NCBI GenBank assembly: GCA_025359185.1
Contig: JANYHF010000025.1
Location: 124,001-188,000 of the forward strand
Reading direction: 5' to 3'
DNA: 64,000 bases
Origin: Hyphomicrobiaceae bacterium
GTDB lineage: Bacteria; Pseudomonadota; Alphaproteobacteria; Rhizobiales; Hyphomicrobiaceae
Shown here piece after piece: positions 27,821-36,079 of this stretch. Position 1 is the first letter of the stretch; the number at the start of each line of letters is the position of its first letter. The translations under genes were made by a program, and so were the position numbers. The notes beneath the pieces are model-generated. The model saw only the letters and a list, made by a program, of their open reading frames with translations. It did not search any database and was not told the origin of the DNA.

Positions 27821-30259
27821 TCAAGGCGTGCGCAGGGCAACCTTGCCTTTGGTGGCGGCGGGTTGCAGTTCGGCCAACGCGGCCGGGGTTTTGACCTCGC
27901 CGGAGAGGTCCTGCAGCAGCACCTCAAGCAACGGAGCCGCCAGCTGCGCGGCGTGCAATTTGTGCGCAAACGGCTTGCTCGAATCGCCGGTGCCGACGAC
28001 GACGACGTAGGAATAGGCATCGCCGTTGGCGAACTGGATGCCGCCTGCCGCCCAGGCATCCACAGTGGAATCCGGGTCGGCGTTCACCTGCGTGCCGGTT
28101 TTGCCGAAATGCAGCGTCACGTTGGGTTTGCGGCCTGCGCACCAATCACCGAGGCTGGACAAGGTGCCAACGCGGGTCTTGCCAACTGTGTTGCACAAGG
28201 GGGCGGACAACAGCGTCTTGATCAGCGGCACGCCATCGGCCTTGATCAGCTTGAACGGCACGATGTCGCTTGCCGAGGCTTCCTTCGGCGGCGTCTGGGC
28301 AGCCAGCAGCGAGCGGTCGTAGCTCTTGACCAGCGTCGGCAGCCGGACCCGTTCGTTGCCGTGGCCTGTCAGCGCACCAAGAATCACCGCCGCCATCTGC
28401 TGCACCTTCTGCGGGCTGGCGGTGACCAGGCCGCGCACAGCCGCCGTGGTGGGCGGCGTCGCATCCTCACGGCCATTAGAGCGCGGCATGTTGAGGCCGA
28501 AACCCTCGATGAGATGGCGCACAGGGTCCTGGCCAAGCTGGGCCAGCCGCCGCTCAATCGGGTTGTTCAGTGAGCAGGCGAAGGCGAATCTCGCAGGAAT
28601 GGTGCGGTTGACGGTGCCCTTGCTGCAATTGAGCGCTACCCCTGGACCAGGCCCTTCGGTATCCAGATAGGGCGATTCCGCTGTGTCTTTGCCCTGGTTG
28701 GCCAAGGCGGTGGCCGCAATCATTTTGCCAATCGATGCGATGGCGCGCACTTCGCGGGTCGAATCGTAGTGTCCGTTGGTGCGAGCGATGGGTGAACCGA
28801 AATAGGAAGCGATATCCCGCATTTCGAAATAGCGGACCAGCTCGCCGTTCTGGTTGGCGGCGGCCACGATCACGTTTGGCATGTCGACATCGCCGGCCGC
28901 CGTCAGCGCTGCCGGATCGAGCGTGTAGCCTGGATTGATCGACGGGGCGAATTTCACCTGCAACTCGCCAAGCCGGGTCTTAATGCGCTCGCGCAGGAAC
29001 ATGTTGCGGGCGATATCGAGCGTGGTCGTGACACCGCGCACATATTCGCGCCAGCCGTAGCCGTATTCGTTCTTCATCTCCTCGCGAAGGCCATAGCGGC
29101 CATCGGGGATGAGTACGTTGGCGCGCAGCACCGGGTTGGCTTGAGCCGCCTTGGCGGCCGAGGGTGCAAACTGCTCAAGCGCGCGCTGTAACTTCGGCCG
29201 CACCTGAGGGTCTGGCGGGCCGTTGGCGATCTGCGTCAGGTCAAACCAGACCTTTTTCTGCTCCGCCGCATCAGTGATCAGCTCACTGGCACATTTGCGG
29301 GCGCGCACATCCACGATGTAGCGCCAGCGGTCCAACCGCACGGCGTTCAGACGTTCGCTACCTTCCAAGAGGATAATCGGCTTGTTGACGGCCGAAGCGA
29401 GCACGAACTGCTCAGCGGTCGTGAGCTCTTTGGCCGGCTTGCCGAAGACGACGCGGCTGGTCATTTCGACGCCATGCAGGGGTGAACCGCCCGTGCGTTG
29501 AGCCAGCCAGAGGTGATTGGCTGTCCACTGCCGCAACGGATCCTTGTCGCCATGCCGGGTCAGCGCCCAGTAAATCACTGGCGCGTCCCACCACTCGCTG
29601 ACCTTGCGGCGGAGCTTCTCCATCGTGCTCTCACGCGAGTCCGGCGGCGTTTCGTAGATCACGCGAGCCAGTTGCATGGGCAGCGTCGATCCGCCAACGC
29701 CGATCCGCACACCGTGGCTCGCGACCGAACGGTAGATCGTCGAGAGCGGGATTTTCAGCACGCCGATGAGGTCGATGCCGAAGGGATTCAGCCAGGTGCC
29801 GAGATTGCGGTCCTCGTGATAGACGAGGCAGCGCCAATACTGTTCCGGCACTACCTTGACGGGGATGGATTTGTGATCGGGATTGGCGACGTATCCCGTG
29901 TCGGCGAGTTGGATCGGTTTGCCCGTGGTGTTGACGTCTTGGGCGCTGTCCAGCAACGGATCGAAGGTGCCGACAAACGCGCCTTCGCGGTCATAAATGG
30001 CGGTCGCCAGCCAGCGCTCGCTGTCGTAGCGCAGCTTTTCACCGAGCCAGACCTGGCCAGTTATGCCTCTGACAGGAGCAACGACGTAAACGAGCACAAA
30101 AGCGAAGGCGACATAGGCGAGACCACTAATGATAACGTAGCGGCTCCAGCCGAGATACGGGTTGAGCATCACCGCATCGAGCAGAAAACGGGCAGTGCGC
30201 CGGGGCAGCGCCAGCAATCCCTCAATGACGAGCGACAGATATCGCAATATGATCAACAT
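27821..30259 (-). CDS. Atypical class A penicillin-binding protein (GT51 plus transpeptidase)
   Basis: This 812-aa protein has an N-terminal amphipathic/hydrophobic stretch, a clear membrane segment at ~41-62 and a periplasmic remainder. The glycosyltransferase domain is recognisable from HEDRNLGTWLNPFG (148-161) and GGSTLPMQLARV (189-200). The usual EDxxFxxHxG is altered: the Phe is Leu and the His is Trp. The transpeptidase motifs are intact: SIGK (Ser509-Lys512), SLN (563-565) and KTG (720-722). It is clearly distinct from the PBP1C encoded nearby and from ordinary PBP1a. It leads the minus-strand unit that includes the 1065-aa membrane protein, and its 5' end faces a ParA gene across 235 bp. 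It may be a specialised or regulated wall synthase. Confidence 0.85.
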   Translation of the reverse strand: MLIILRYLSLVIEGLLALPRRTARFLLDAVMLNPYLGWSRYVIISGLAYVAFAFVLVYVVAPVRGITGQVWLGEKLRYDSERWLATAIYDREGAFVGTFDPLLDSAQDVNTTGKPIQLADTGYVANPDHKSIPVKVVPEQYWRCLVYHEDRNLGTWLNPFGIDLIGVLKIPLSTIYRSVASHGVRIGVGGSTLPMQLARVIYETPPDSRESTMEKLRRKVSEWWDAPVIYWALTRHGDKDPLRQWTANHLWLAQRTGGSPLHGVEMTSRVVFGKPAKELTTAEQFVLASAVNKPIILLEGSERLNAVRLDRWRYIVDVRARKCASELITDAAEQKKVWFDLTQIANGPPDPQVRPKLQRALEQFAPSAAKAAQANPVLRANVLIPDGRYGLREEMKNEYGYGWREYVRGVTTTLDIARNMFLRERIKTRLGELQVKFAPSINPGYTLDPAALTAAGDVDMPNVIVAAANQNGELVRYFEMRDIASYFGSPIARTNGHYDSTREVRAIASIGKMIAATALANQGKDTAESPYLDTEGPGPGVALNCSKGTVNRTIPARFAFACSLNNPIERRLAQLGQDPVRHLIEGFGLNMPRSNGREDATPPTTAAVRGLVTASPQKVQQMAAVILGALTGHGNERVRLPTLVKSYDRSLLAAQTPPKEASASDIVPFKLIKADGVPLIKTLLSAPLCNTVGKTRVGTLSSLGDWCAGRKPNVTLHFGKTGTQVNADPDSTVDAWAAGGIQFANGDAYSYVVVVGTGDSSKPFAHKLHAAQLAAPLLEVLLQDLSGEVKTPAALAELQPAATKGKVALRTP

Positions 30260-30494
30260 AAGAGCTCACGCCATAACTGCCGGGGCGCGCCAGACGCGCC
30301 GCACGGATTGGCGTTGGCTAATGGCGCTTTGTGGCAATTTGAGAGAGACCGCTGGCGCGGGCTTATAGCGTTGCCCCACAAAGGCCGATAAGTTTCCTCA
30401 TGCATCGTGTAACACCTGCTGGGGCAGGGCGGGTATGGCGGGAAACCCGTGCCAGTTCCATGAGACCAGTAACCGTTGGGGCAGTTAAAGCGTC

Positions 30495-31613
30495 ATGGGT
30501 CAATCCATTGCAGTCATGAACACCAAGGGCGGCGTCGGCAAATCGACGGTCGTCATGGCGTTGGCCGAAACACTGTCGGCGTATCACGGCAAAAACGTGC
30601 TGGTGATCGATTCCGATTCGCAGACGTCCATGAGCAGCATGTTGATGCATATCAGCAGCTGGGAGCAGATGGAGCGCCAGAACCGGACGCTGGTCGATTA
30701 CATGTCGACCATGGTGCTGGGCAACGGCCAGGCCAGCTGGAAGGATTTTGTGGCCAGCGGCGTGTCGGACGTGGACGACGCGCGCAGTGTCTATCTGATC
30801 CCGAGCCATATGGAGTTGTCGCTGTTCGAGCGCGAGGTGTCGGCCCAGCAGCGCGAGGCGGAACTGCGCGCGGTCGTGCGCAATCTGCTCGATGAGGCGC
30901 AGCGCATGTTCGACGTGGTGCTGGTCGATTGCCCACCCGGCCTGTCGCTTTTGACGGAGTGCTGGCTGCGCGAGGTGCAGTTCGTCATTCCGCCCACAAA
31001 ACCCGACTATCTCGCCGTGCGCGGCCTCGCCATCTTGAAGAAATTTCGCGAGCAGTATGCCGCCCAGGGCTTTGCCGAGATGCTGGGAGTTTTGATCAAT
31101 CTCAAGGATGGACGCATCGCGTCCGAGGAGGATTGGCACGCCAAGCTGATGGCAGACCCGGAGAACAAGTGCTTCGAGAGCCACATTCCGCGCCGCGCCT
31201 ACATCCAGCGGGCCGCCGATTTTGACATGGGCAAGCGGACGTACATCGCCAAATATCCGGGCGATGCGGGGCAGAGCATCCGGGCAATGACGAAGGAAGT
31301 GCTGACCAGGCTGCACGAACGGGCAATGGCGATGCCGGTGGCCCCGCCGCGCCCAGCCCCGGTTGCCCGCAACGCGACGGCAACGGCGCAGCGCATGGTG
31401 CCGCCAGCGCAGCAGTCGCGGCCGGTACCGGTGATGGCAGTTGCCGAACAGGCGATGGACCCCGGTGTGGTGCCACATCTGCGCGTCGCAACGCCCGTGC
31501 GTCCGGTGGCGGCCTTCAGCCCGGCCATGAGTGCGGTGACCGCGGCGCTCGAATCGTCGGCGCGCTCGGAAGGTCCCCGGTTGGCGGTATCCGATGGCAA
31601 GCCCGCGAAGTAG
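30495..31613 (+). CDS. ParA/MinD-type ATPase
   Basis: This is a P-loop ATPase of the ParA family (372 aa). The deviant Walker A KGGVGKST is at 11-18, with the signature Lys at 11, the A' motif region is VIDSDSQTS and Walker B is DVVLVDCPPG. Such proteins position cargo (chromosomes, plasmids, chemoreceptors, wall machinery) by ATP-dependent gradients. No parB gene or obvious parS site is nearby, so this is probably an orphan ParA used for protein positioning rather than the chromosomal ParA. A disordered Ala/Pro-rich tail (~275-372) is unusual. The gene is divergent from the atypical PBP, with a 235-bp shared control region (30260-30494), and its 3' end overlaps matB by 20 bp. Confidence 0.88.
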   Translation: MGQSIAVMNTKGGVGKSTVVMALAETLSAYHGKNVLVIDSDSQTSMSSMLMHISSWEQMERQNRTLVDYMSTMVLGNGQASWKDFVASGVSDVDDARSVYLIPSHMELSLFEREVSAQQREAELRAVVRNLLDEAQRMFDVVLVDCPPGLSLLTECWLREVQFVIPPTKPDYLAVRGLAILKKFREQYAAQGFAEMLGVLINLKDGRIASEEDWHAKLMADPENKCFESHIPRRAYIQRAADFDMGKRTYIAKYPGDAGQSIRAMTKEVLTRLHERAMAMPVAPPRPAPVARNATATAQRMVPPAQQSRPVPVMAVAEQAMDPGVVPHLRVATPVRPVAAFSPAMSAVTAALESSARSEGPRLAVSDGKPAK

Positions 31614-33183
31614 CCCCCCGGTGCCCCTGAGCGGCCAGGGGGCTGAAATTGGCAACTTGTTTGTGCAAGCAGACGCGTCTTTTTCTACCTGCGATGCGGT
31701 TCCTCTGTTCGTCCTTGCCAGCGGCTCGCGGGTCTCTCGGGCAGATTTTTTGGCGCAGACCGATCAGATCGCCGGAGCGCTCGCAGATGCGGGCGTTCGG
31801 CCCGGTGACCGCGTCATGCTGCAAGCCGGCAAGTCCATCCCGGGCGTCGCCGTCTATCTCGCCACGCTGAAAATCGGCGCTGTCTTCAATCCGCTGAATA
31901 CTGCTTACACGGCACCCGAGGTTGCTTATTTTCTCGCCGACGCAGAGCCCAAGGTTGTCATCGCGCCGGCCGCCAAAATGTCAGGGCTGGCTGGTGGTGT
32001 GCGGGCGCTGCTCACGCTGGAGGCTGATGGTTCGGGCTCGCTGATCGAGGCCGCCAGGCAGGCCAAGCCGTTCGGCCCCGCCGTTCTGCGCACTGCCGAT
32101 GATCTTGCGGCGCTGGTCTACACCTCCGGCACCACGGGCCGCTCAAAGGGGGCGATGATCACGCACGGCAATCTGTTGTCGAATGCACGTACGCTGATCG
32201 ATCTGTGGGAGTTGCGGCCCGGCGAGGCGTTGATCCACGCGCTGCCAGTCTACCATGTGCACGGATTGTTTGTGGCGATGAACACCGCGTTGCTGGGTGG
32301 GCTGAAAATGCATTGGCTCGAAAAGTTTGACGTTGGGCACGTGCTCGGATTGCTCGCCCAATCGCAGGTGATGATGGGTGTGCCGACGTTCTACACGCGG
32401 CTGCTGCGTGAACGCGGGTTGGACCGGGCAGCCTGCGGTTCCATGCGCCTGTTCATCTCGGGATCAGCGCCTCTGCTCACTGAAACCCATACGCAATTCC
32501 ATGAACGCACCGGGCACCCGATTCTCGAACGCTATGGCATGACCGAGACGGGCATGATTGCGTCGAACCCGTGCCAAGGAACCCGCGTCGCAGGCAGTGT
32601 CGGTTATGGCTTGCCGGGCGTGTCGGTGCGCGTCGCCGATGATTTCGGCCGCGAGCTGCCGCGCGGGTCAACCGGCATGGTCGAGGTGCGCGGGCCGAAT
32701 GTCTTCAAGGGCTATTGGCGGATGCCTGAGAAAACCCGCGAGGAGTTCCGTGCCGACGGCTATTTCATCACTGGCGACCAGGGTGTGATGGCGGAGGATG
32801 GGCGGCTGGCACTCGTGGGCCGCGCTAAGGACCTGATCATCACGGGTGGTTTGAATGTGTATCCCATCGAAATCGAACAGGCGCTGAACGCGATTCCCGG
32901 TATCAGCGAATCAGCGGTGATCGGTGTGCCGCATCAAGATTTTGGTGAGGGCGTGGTGGCCGTTGTGACGGTTACAGACAATCAGCCAATTGATGAAACC
33001 GCCATTATTGCATCGCTGGCGGAACGTCTAGCCAAGTTCAAATGCCCCAAGCGGGTGATCGTTGTGGCAGAATTGCCGCGCAACGCCATGGGCAAGGTGA
33101 CTAAGGCTGAGCTGCGCGCAACGTACAAAGATCTATTCAATGGTGGCTACCCCGCCAACACGGAGGCCAGAATTCCCACATAG
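31594..33183 (+). CDS. matB: Malonyl-CoA synthetase (AMP-forming)
   Basis: MatB joins malonate to CoA with ATP, giving malonyl-CoA. The 529-aa acyl-adenylate enzyme has the AMP-binding loop YTSGTTGRSKGAM, the LPVYHVHGLF and RYGMTETGM segments that are characteristic of malonyl/methylmalonyl-CoA synthetases, and the C-terminal hinge GRAKDLIITGG. The catalytic Lys is in the C-terminal NAMGKVTKAEL. The start is either ATG 31594, overlapping the ParA gene by 20 bp, or GTG 31621 just after it. No malonyl-CoA decarboxylase (matA) or malonate carrier lies in the window. The 3' end overlaps the convergent tpiA-like gene by 37 bp. Confidence 0.85.
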   Translation: MASPRSSPPVPLSGQGAEIGNLFVQADASFSTCDAVPLFVLASGSRVSRADFLAQTDQIAGALADAGVRPGDRVMLQAGKSIPGVAVYLATLKIGAVFNPLNTAYTAPEVAYFLADAEPKVVIAPAAKMSGLAGGVRALLTLEADGSGSLIEAARQAKPFGPAVLRTADDLAALVYTSGTTGRSKGAMITHGNLLSNARTLIDLWELRPGEALIHALPVYHVHGLFVAMNTALLGGLKMHWLEKFDVGHVLGLLAQSQVMMGVPTFYTRLLRERGLDRAACGSMRLFISGSAPLLTETHTQFHERTGHPILERYGMTETGMIASNPCQGTRVAGSVGYGLPGVSVRVADDFGRELPRGSTGMVEVRGPNVFKGYWRMPEKTREEFRADGYFITGDQGVMAEDGRLALVGRAKDLIITGGLNVYPIEIEQALNAIPGISESAVIGVPHQDFGEGVVAVVTVTDNQPIDETAIIASLAERLAKFKCPKRVIVVAELPRNAMGKVTKAELRATYKDLFNGGYPANTEARIPT

Positions 33184-33908
33184 CCCTCAACCGCCCAGGC
33201 CGAGCGGCCGATGAACAATCCGTCGACGTTGGATTGTGCGGCGAGTTCGCGGCAGTTGCCGGGATTGACGCTGCCGCCATAGAGCACGGGCAGGGCGCGG
33301 CCGAGAGCGGCTTGCGTTTGCGCCTTGATCAGCGCGTGCTGCCGGTTGACGAAGCCGGGTTCGGCAGGCGTGCCACCCTCGCCGATGGACCAGACGGGTT
33401 CATAGGCCAAGAGGATTTCGGCATCGCGTTGCTGGGACTCAATAAGCGACAAGGCCGCCGCCACCTGCCGTGCCAGCACTTCGGCCGTTCGCCCTGCAAC
33501 GAATTCGGCCCGCGTGTCGCCGATGCACACCAGCGGCGTCAGCCCATGCCTCAGCGCCGCTCCCGTTTTCAGCGCCACAGTCTCGTCCGTCTCGCCGAAA
33601 TACGTACGCCGCTCGCTATGGCCGAGTTCAACCAATGTGGCGCCCACGTCCTTCAGCATCAGCGGCGAAATCTCTCCGGTCCACGCGCCTGCATCGGCCC
33701 AGTGCATGTTCTGCGCTCCCACACGTACGCGGGTGCCGCGCAACAGATCCGCCACATCAAAAATGGACGTGAACGGCGGAATGACGAAGGGTTGCGCACG
33801 GGTGTCGGCAATAACTGGGGACGCTGCCAGCGCCGAAGCAAAGGCCCGCGCCCCAACCCGCATCGTGTTCATCTTCCAGCTCGTACCGATCCAGAGCGTC
33901 TTTGCCAA
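33147..33908 (-). CDS. Triosephosphate isomerase family; EryH/TpiA2-like tetrulose-phosphate isomerase
   Basis: This 253-aa TIM-barrel isomerase carries catalytic Lys12 (TSWKMN), His97 (ELGHSERR) and Glu170 (AYEPVWSIG), plus the phosphate loop YGGSVNPGN. I choose TTG 33908 because AGAGGA lies about seven bases upstream and the encoded MAKTLWIGTSWKMN is the normal N-terminus. The track start at 33953 overlaps the upstream gene. The WIGTSWKMN form and the two upstream partners match the second TIM of Brucella and Sinorhizobium, which works on tetrulose phosphates in erythritol breakdown. A role as the glycolytic TpiA cannot be excluded. Coupled to the gene before it (2-bp gap); overlaps matB 3' to 3'. 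Confidence 0.85.
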   Translation of the reverse strand: MAKTLWIGTSWKMNTMRVGARAFASALAASPVIADTRAQPFVIPPFTSIFDVADLLRGTRVRVGAQNMHWADAGAWTGEISPLMLKDVGATLVELGHSERRTYFGETDETVALKTGAALRHGLTPLVCIGDTRAEFVAGRTAEVLARQVAAALSLIESQQRDAEILLAYEPVWSIGEGGTPAEPGFVNRQHALIKAQTQAALGRALPVLYGGSVNPGNCRELAAQSNVDGLFIGRSAWAVEGYVGILASVLAG

Positions 33909-33910
33909 GA

Positions 33911-34843
33911 TCAAATCCTCTTGCCGAGGCCAGTATCGGCGTAAGGCGCCCAATAGCGCACGGATTCGGCGATAGCCGCGACCACGCTGCGGTCGTTGGG
34001 CTCGCGCTCGCGGAAGGCGAGTTCAAGGCAGATCTCGTTGTCGTGGCCGCCGCCTGCGCGGATGGAGTCCAGCAGCTTCTCAGGTAAAATGCGGCCGTCG
34101 CGGTTGTATTGCTCCGTAAACGGCCAATGGCCGCCCTTGTTCATCGAGCTTTGCTTGATGTGAATGATCGGCGAGGCGGCCGCGAAACCTCGCGCCCAGG
34201 CATAGGGATCGACGTCGGCCGGGTTCGGCGAGGACACATCACCATGATCGATGTCCACCATCGGCTTCAGCGGAATAGGCAACTGAGCGGCGGCGATGCG
34301 GGCTTGCAATGCTTTGGTCGAAGCAATCGTGTGCCCCAGTTCACGGCCGACGGACATAGGCTCCCAGAACAGCCAAGTCAGCCCGCGCACTCTTGCGTGG
34401 CTGGCAACCTCCCGCCAGCACTCCGTGGCAGCGCTAAGGATGGCTTCGCGGCGTGCCACATCATCATAATCGGCATACGTCAAGATCGCGAATTGCGTGC
34501 CGATGGCCGGACAGCCGATGTCGGCTGCGATGTCGGCGAGACCCTTGAACCAGCTGACATGATACGCCCGAACGTCCGCATCGGGATGGCCGAAGTGATT
34601 GAGCCGGCCATAGGGCCCCGTCATCATCGATGTGATCTTGGCGCCGGTATCCGCGCACGCCTTTGCCGCTGATCTGGTCAGCCGGGCCAGCACTGGCGCG
34701 GGCCACAGCGGCGTGATGAACTCGTGCACCATCTGGATGTGGCCAAGCCCGATCTCGCCCGCGACCACCCGGATCATTTCGCCGGGCTCGGCAAATCGGT
34801 TGACGAGCGGATTGGTGTTCATCGACAGGGTAAAGCCCATCAC
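33911..34843 (-). CDS. eryC: EryC-like tetrulose-phosphate racemase/isomerase (AP-endonuclease-2 fold)
   Basis: This 310-aa sugar-phosphate isomerase/epimerase has a xylose-isomerase-like barrel. The start [19 protein letters not shown] and segments such as [37 protein letters not shown] and [17 protein letters not shown] closely resemble Brucella EryC, the L-3-tetrulose-4-phosphate racemase. Metal-binding acidic and His residues expected for this fold are present (EP in WEPMS, DIDHGD). It overlaps rpiB by 4 bp (ATGA) and is 2 bp from the tpiA-like gene, so the three are co-translated. No eryA kinase or eryB dehydrogenase lies in the window, so the source of its substrate is unclear. Confidence 0.82.
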   Translation of the reverse strand: MMGFTLSMNTNPLVNRFAEPGEMIRVVAGEIGLGHIQMVHEFITPLWPAPVLARLTRSAAKACADTGAKITSMMTGPYGRLNHFGHPDADVRAYHVSWFKGLADIAADIGCPAIGTQFAILTYADYDDVARREAILSAATECWREVASHARVRGLTWLFWEPMSVGRELGHTIASTKALQARIAAAQLPIPLKPMVDIDHGDVSSPNPADVDPYAWARGFAAASPIIHIKQSSMNKGGHWPFTEQYNRDGRILPEKLLDSIRAGGGHDNEICLELAFREREPNDRSVVAAIAESVRYWAPYADTGLGKRI

Positions 34844-35304
34844 TTGGCCTTGTTGTATTTGGCGTCCAGCGCATCCACTGCCGCAACGTTGCCAGCGGAC
34901 GAACCGTTGGGATCGAACTCAGACGCCAGCCACGCATCGACGATGCTCTTGGCCAGTTCGGGCCCGATGACGCGCGCACCCATGGTGATAATGTGGGCGT
35001 TGTTGCTCTTGGCGGCGCGCTCGGCCGAGTAGGTGTCGTGGGTTTGTGCGGCGCGGATGCCTGGCACCTTGTTGGCCGCCATGGCGACGCCAATGCCGGT
35101 GCCGCAGGCTAGGATACCGCGCTGGAATTTTCCGGCAGCGATTGCTGTGGCCACACGCTCTGCGGTCAAGGCGTAAAATTCCTTGCTGTTGTCCTTGCCA
35201 GGCGACAGGTCCGTCACTTCGAGGCCCGGTTTGGACGCTAGGTGCTTTGCGATCACCTCGATCAGCGGCAAACCGGCGCTGTCACCGGCGATGGCGATTT
35301 TCAT
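34840..35304 (-). CDS. RpiB/LacAB family isomerase, EryI-like
   Basis: This 154-aa sugar-phosphate isomerase of the RpiB family begins [20 protein letters not shown]. The catalytic Cys lies in [16 protein letters not shown] and the substrate loop in [14 protein letters not shown]. The family includes ribose-5-phosphate isomerase B and, in Brucella, EryI, which interconverts D-3-tetrulose-4-phosphate and erythrose-4-phosphate. The [14 protein letters not shown] and [11 protein letters not shown] features fit the EryI-like branch. It is the first gene of the rpiB-eryC-tpiA unit and its stop overlaps the next start. Erythrose-4-phosphate as product is an inference from this context. Confidence 0.87.
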   Translation of the reverse strand: MKIAIAGDSAGLPLIEVIAKHLASKPGLEVTDLSPGKDNSKEFYALTAERVATAIAAGKFQRGILACGTGIGVAMAANKVPGIRAAQTHDTYSAERAAKSNNAHIITMGARVIGPELAKSIVDAWLASEFDPNGSSAGNVAAVDALDAKYNKAK

Positions 35305-35336
35305 TGTGTGAATTCCTTGGCGAGCCAGCCTGTAAG

Positions 35337-35954
35337 TTAATTGGCCCCGGCTGGTGGATCAACTCTGATCGACTTGTCGTAGACCATTGTCCAGACCGAG
35401 TGCACGGGCGTCGTATTTCCGGGCAGGGTAGTTTCGAAGCTCATTGGCAGGCCGCTGGCGGAATCGACATAGAGTTGCAGGCTGGCGAACGGCGCATCGG
35501 AGGACGGATCGGCGTCGCGCGACAGCTGGTAGCTGGTCATTATGCGGCCATCGTGCATGACTTGGCCGGGACAAACCGCCGTGGCGTCAGCGACGAATTC
35601 GTCGGCAAGCGCCTCCTCGCTGGCGACATAACCGTTTGCAGTGATCGCGGCCTGCGCAAAGGGCACCCAAAGGCCGCTTTCTTTGCTCCATCCCTTGTCA
35701 TCCCGCATGATCTGCTCAATATCGGGACTGGCGTCAGCACCGGTCTCGGTAAGGACCAGATGCACCCGATGCCGCGTCTCAAGCTCAAGCATCGTGGTAC
35801 TGACGGCGCCGTCACCTTTGACAACCAGCGTCTCACGCAGCGGCAGTGCCTTGAGGCGCGCCTGCAACGCGGTTCTGATTTCGCCGGCGCAATCAGCATG
35901 GACGAGCGAGGCTGACGAGTTCAAGAGAAGTAGCGCAACTAGGAGTTTTCGCAG
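35337..35954 (-). CDS. Secreted protein of unknown function, probable CTG start
   Basis: This is a periplasmic protein of about 205 aa with no recognised domain. The track ORF starts at TTG 36011, deep inside the gene before it. A perfect Shine-Dalgarno AAGGAGG ends six bases before a CTG at 35954, and starting there gives [20 protein letters not shown], an ideal signal peptide, with the mature protein beginning [10 protein letters not shown]. No ATG, GTG or TTG in frame gives a comparable start. The mature region has beta-strand patterns ([29 protein letters not shown]) that hint at a lipid- or ligand-binding fold like LolA, but this is a guess. It is translationally coupled to the 46-aa ORF that overlaps it by 16 bp. 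Confidence 0.75.
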   Translation of the reverse strand: MRKLLVALLLLNSSASLVHADCAGEIRTALQARLKALPLRETLVVKGDGAVSTTMLELETRHRVHLVLTETGADASPDIEQIMRDDKGWSKESGLWVPFAQAAITANGYVASEEALADEFVADATAVCPGQVMHDGRIMTSYQLSRDADPSSDAPFASLQLYVDSASGLPMSFETTLPGNTTPVHSVWTMVYDKSIRVDPPAGAN

Positions 35955-36079
35955 GCGGCACCTCCTTGTCCCGTTCGTTTTTCCATGGCCATCTTGGCCT
36001 CGCTGGCGCAATCAGCCGCAGCCGGGCCCGCGCCGCCAACGAGAAGACCAAGCGCCACCGCGGCCCACAACATCAGCAT
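35939..36079 (-). CDS. 46-aa secreted microprotein between chaN and the secreted protein
   Basis: The ATG at 36079 overlaps the chaN stop (TGATG) and has GGAG seven bases upstream. The peptide is MLMLWAAVALGLLVGGAGPA followed by [26 protein letters not shown]. The first ~22 residues form a signal peptide; the mature peptide would be about 24 residues with two Cys. The mature start DCASEAKMAM resembles the start of the next protein ([10 protein letters not shown]), so it may be a truncated tandem paralogue or a genuine microprotein that couples translation. Its stop lies 16 bases inside the next gene. The track shows a longer 63-aa form, but its extra N-terminus has no ribosome site. Confidence 0.6.
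   Translation of the reverse strand: MLMLWAAVALGLLVGGAGPAAADCASEAKMAMEKRTGQGGAACENS

Noticed and set aside
30495-31613. Chromosome-partitioning parA locus
   Set aside because: No parB follows, no parS-like palindrome (TGTTTCACGTGAAACA type) was seen and the C-terminal tail is unusual, so I call it an orphan ParA-type ATPase.
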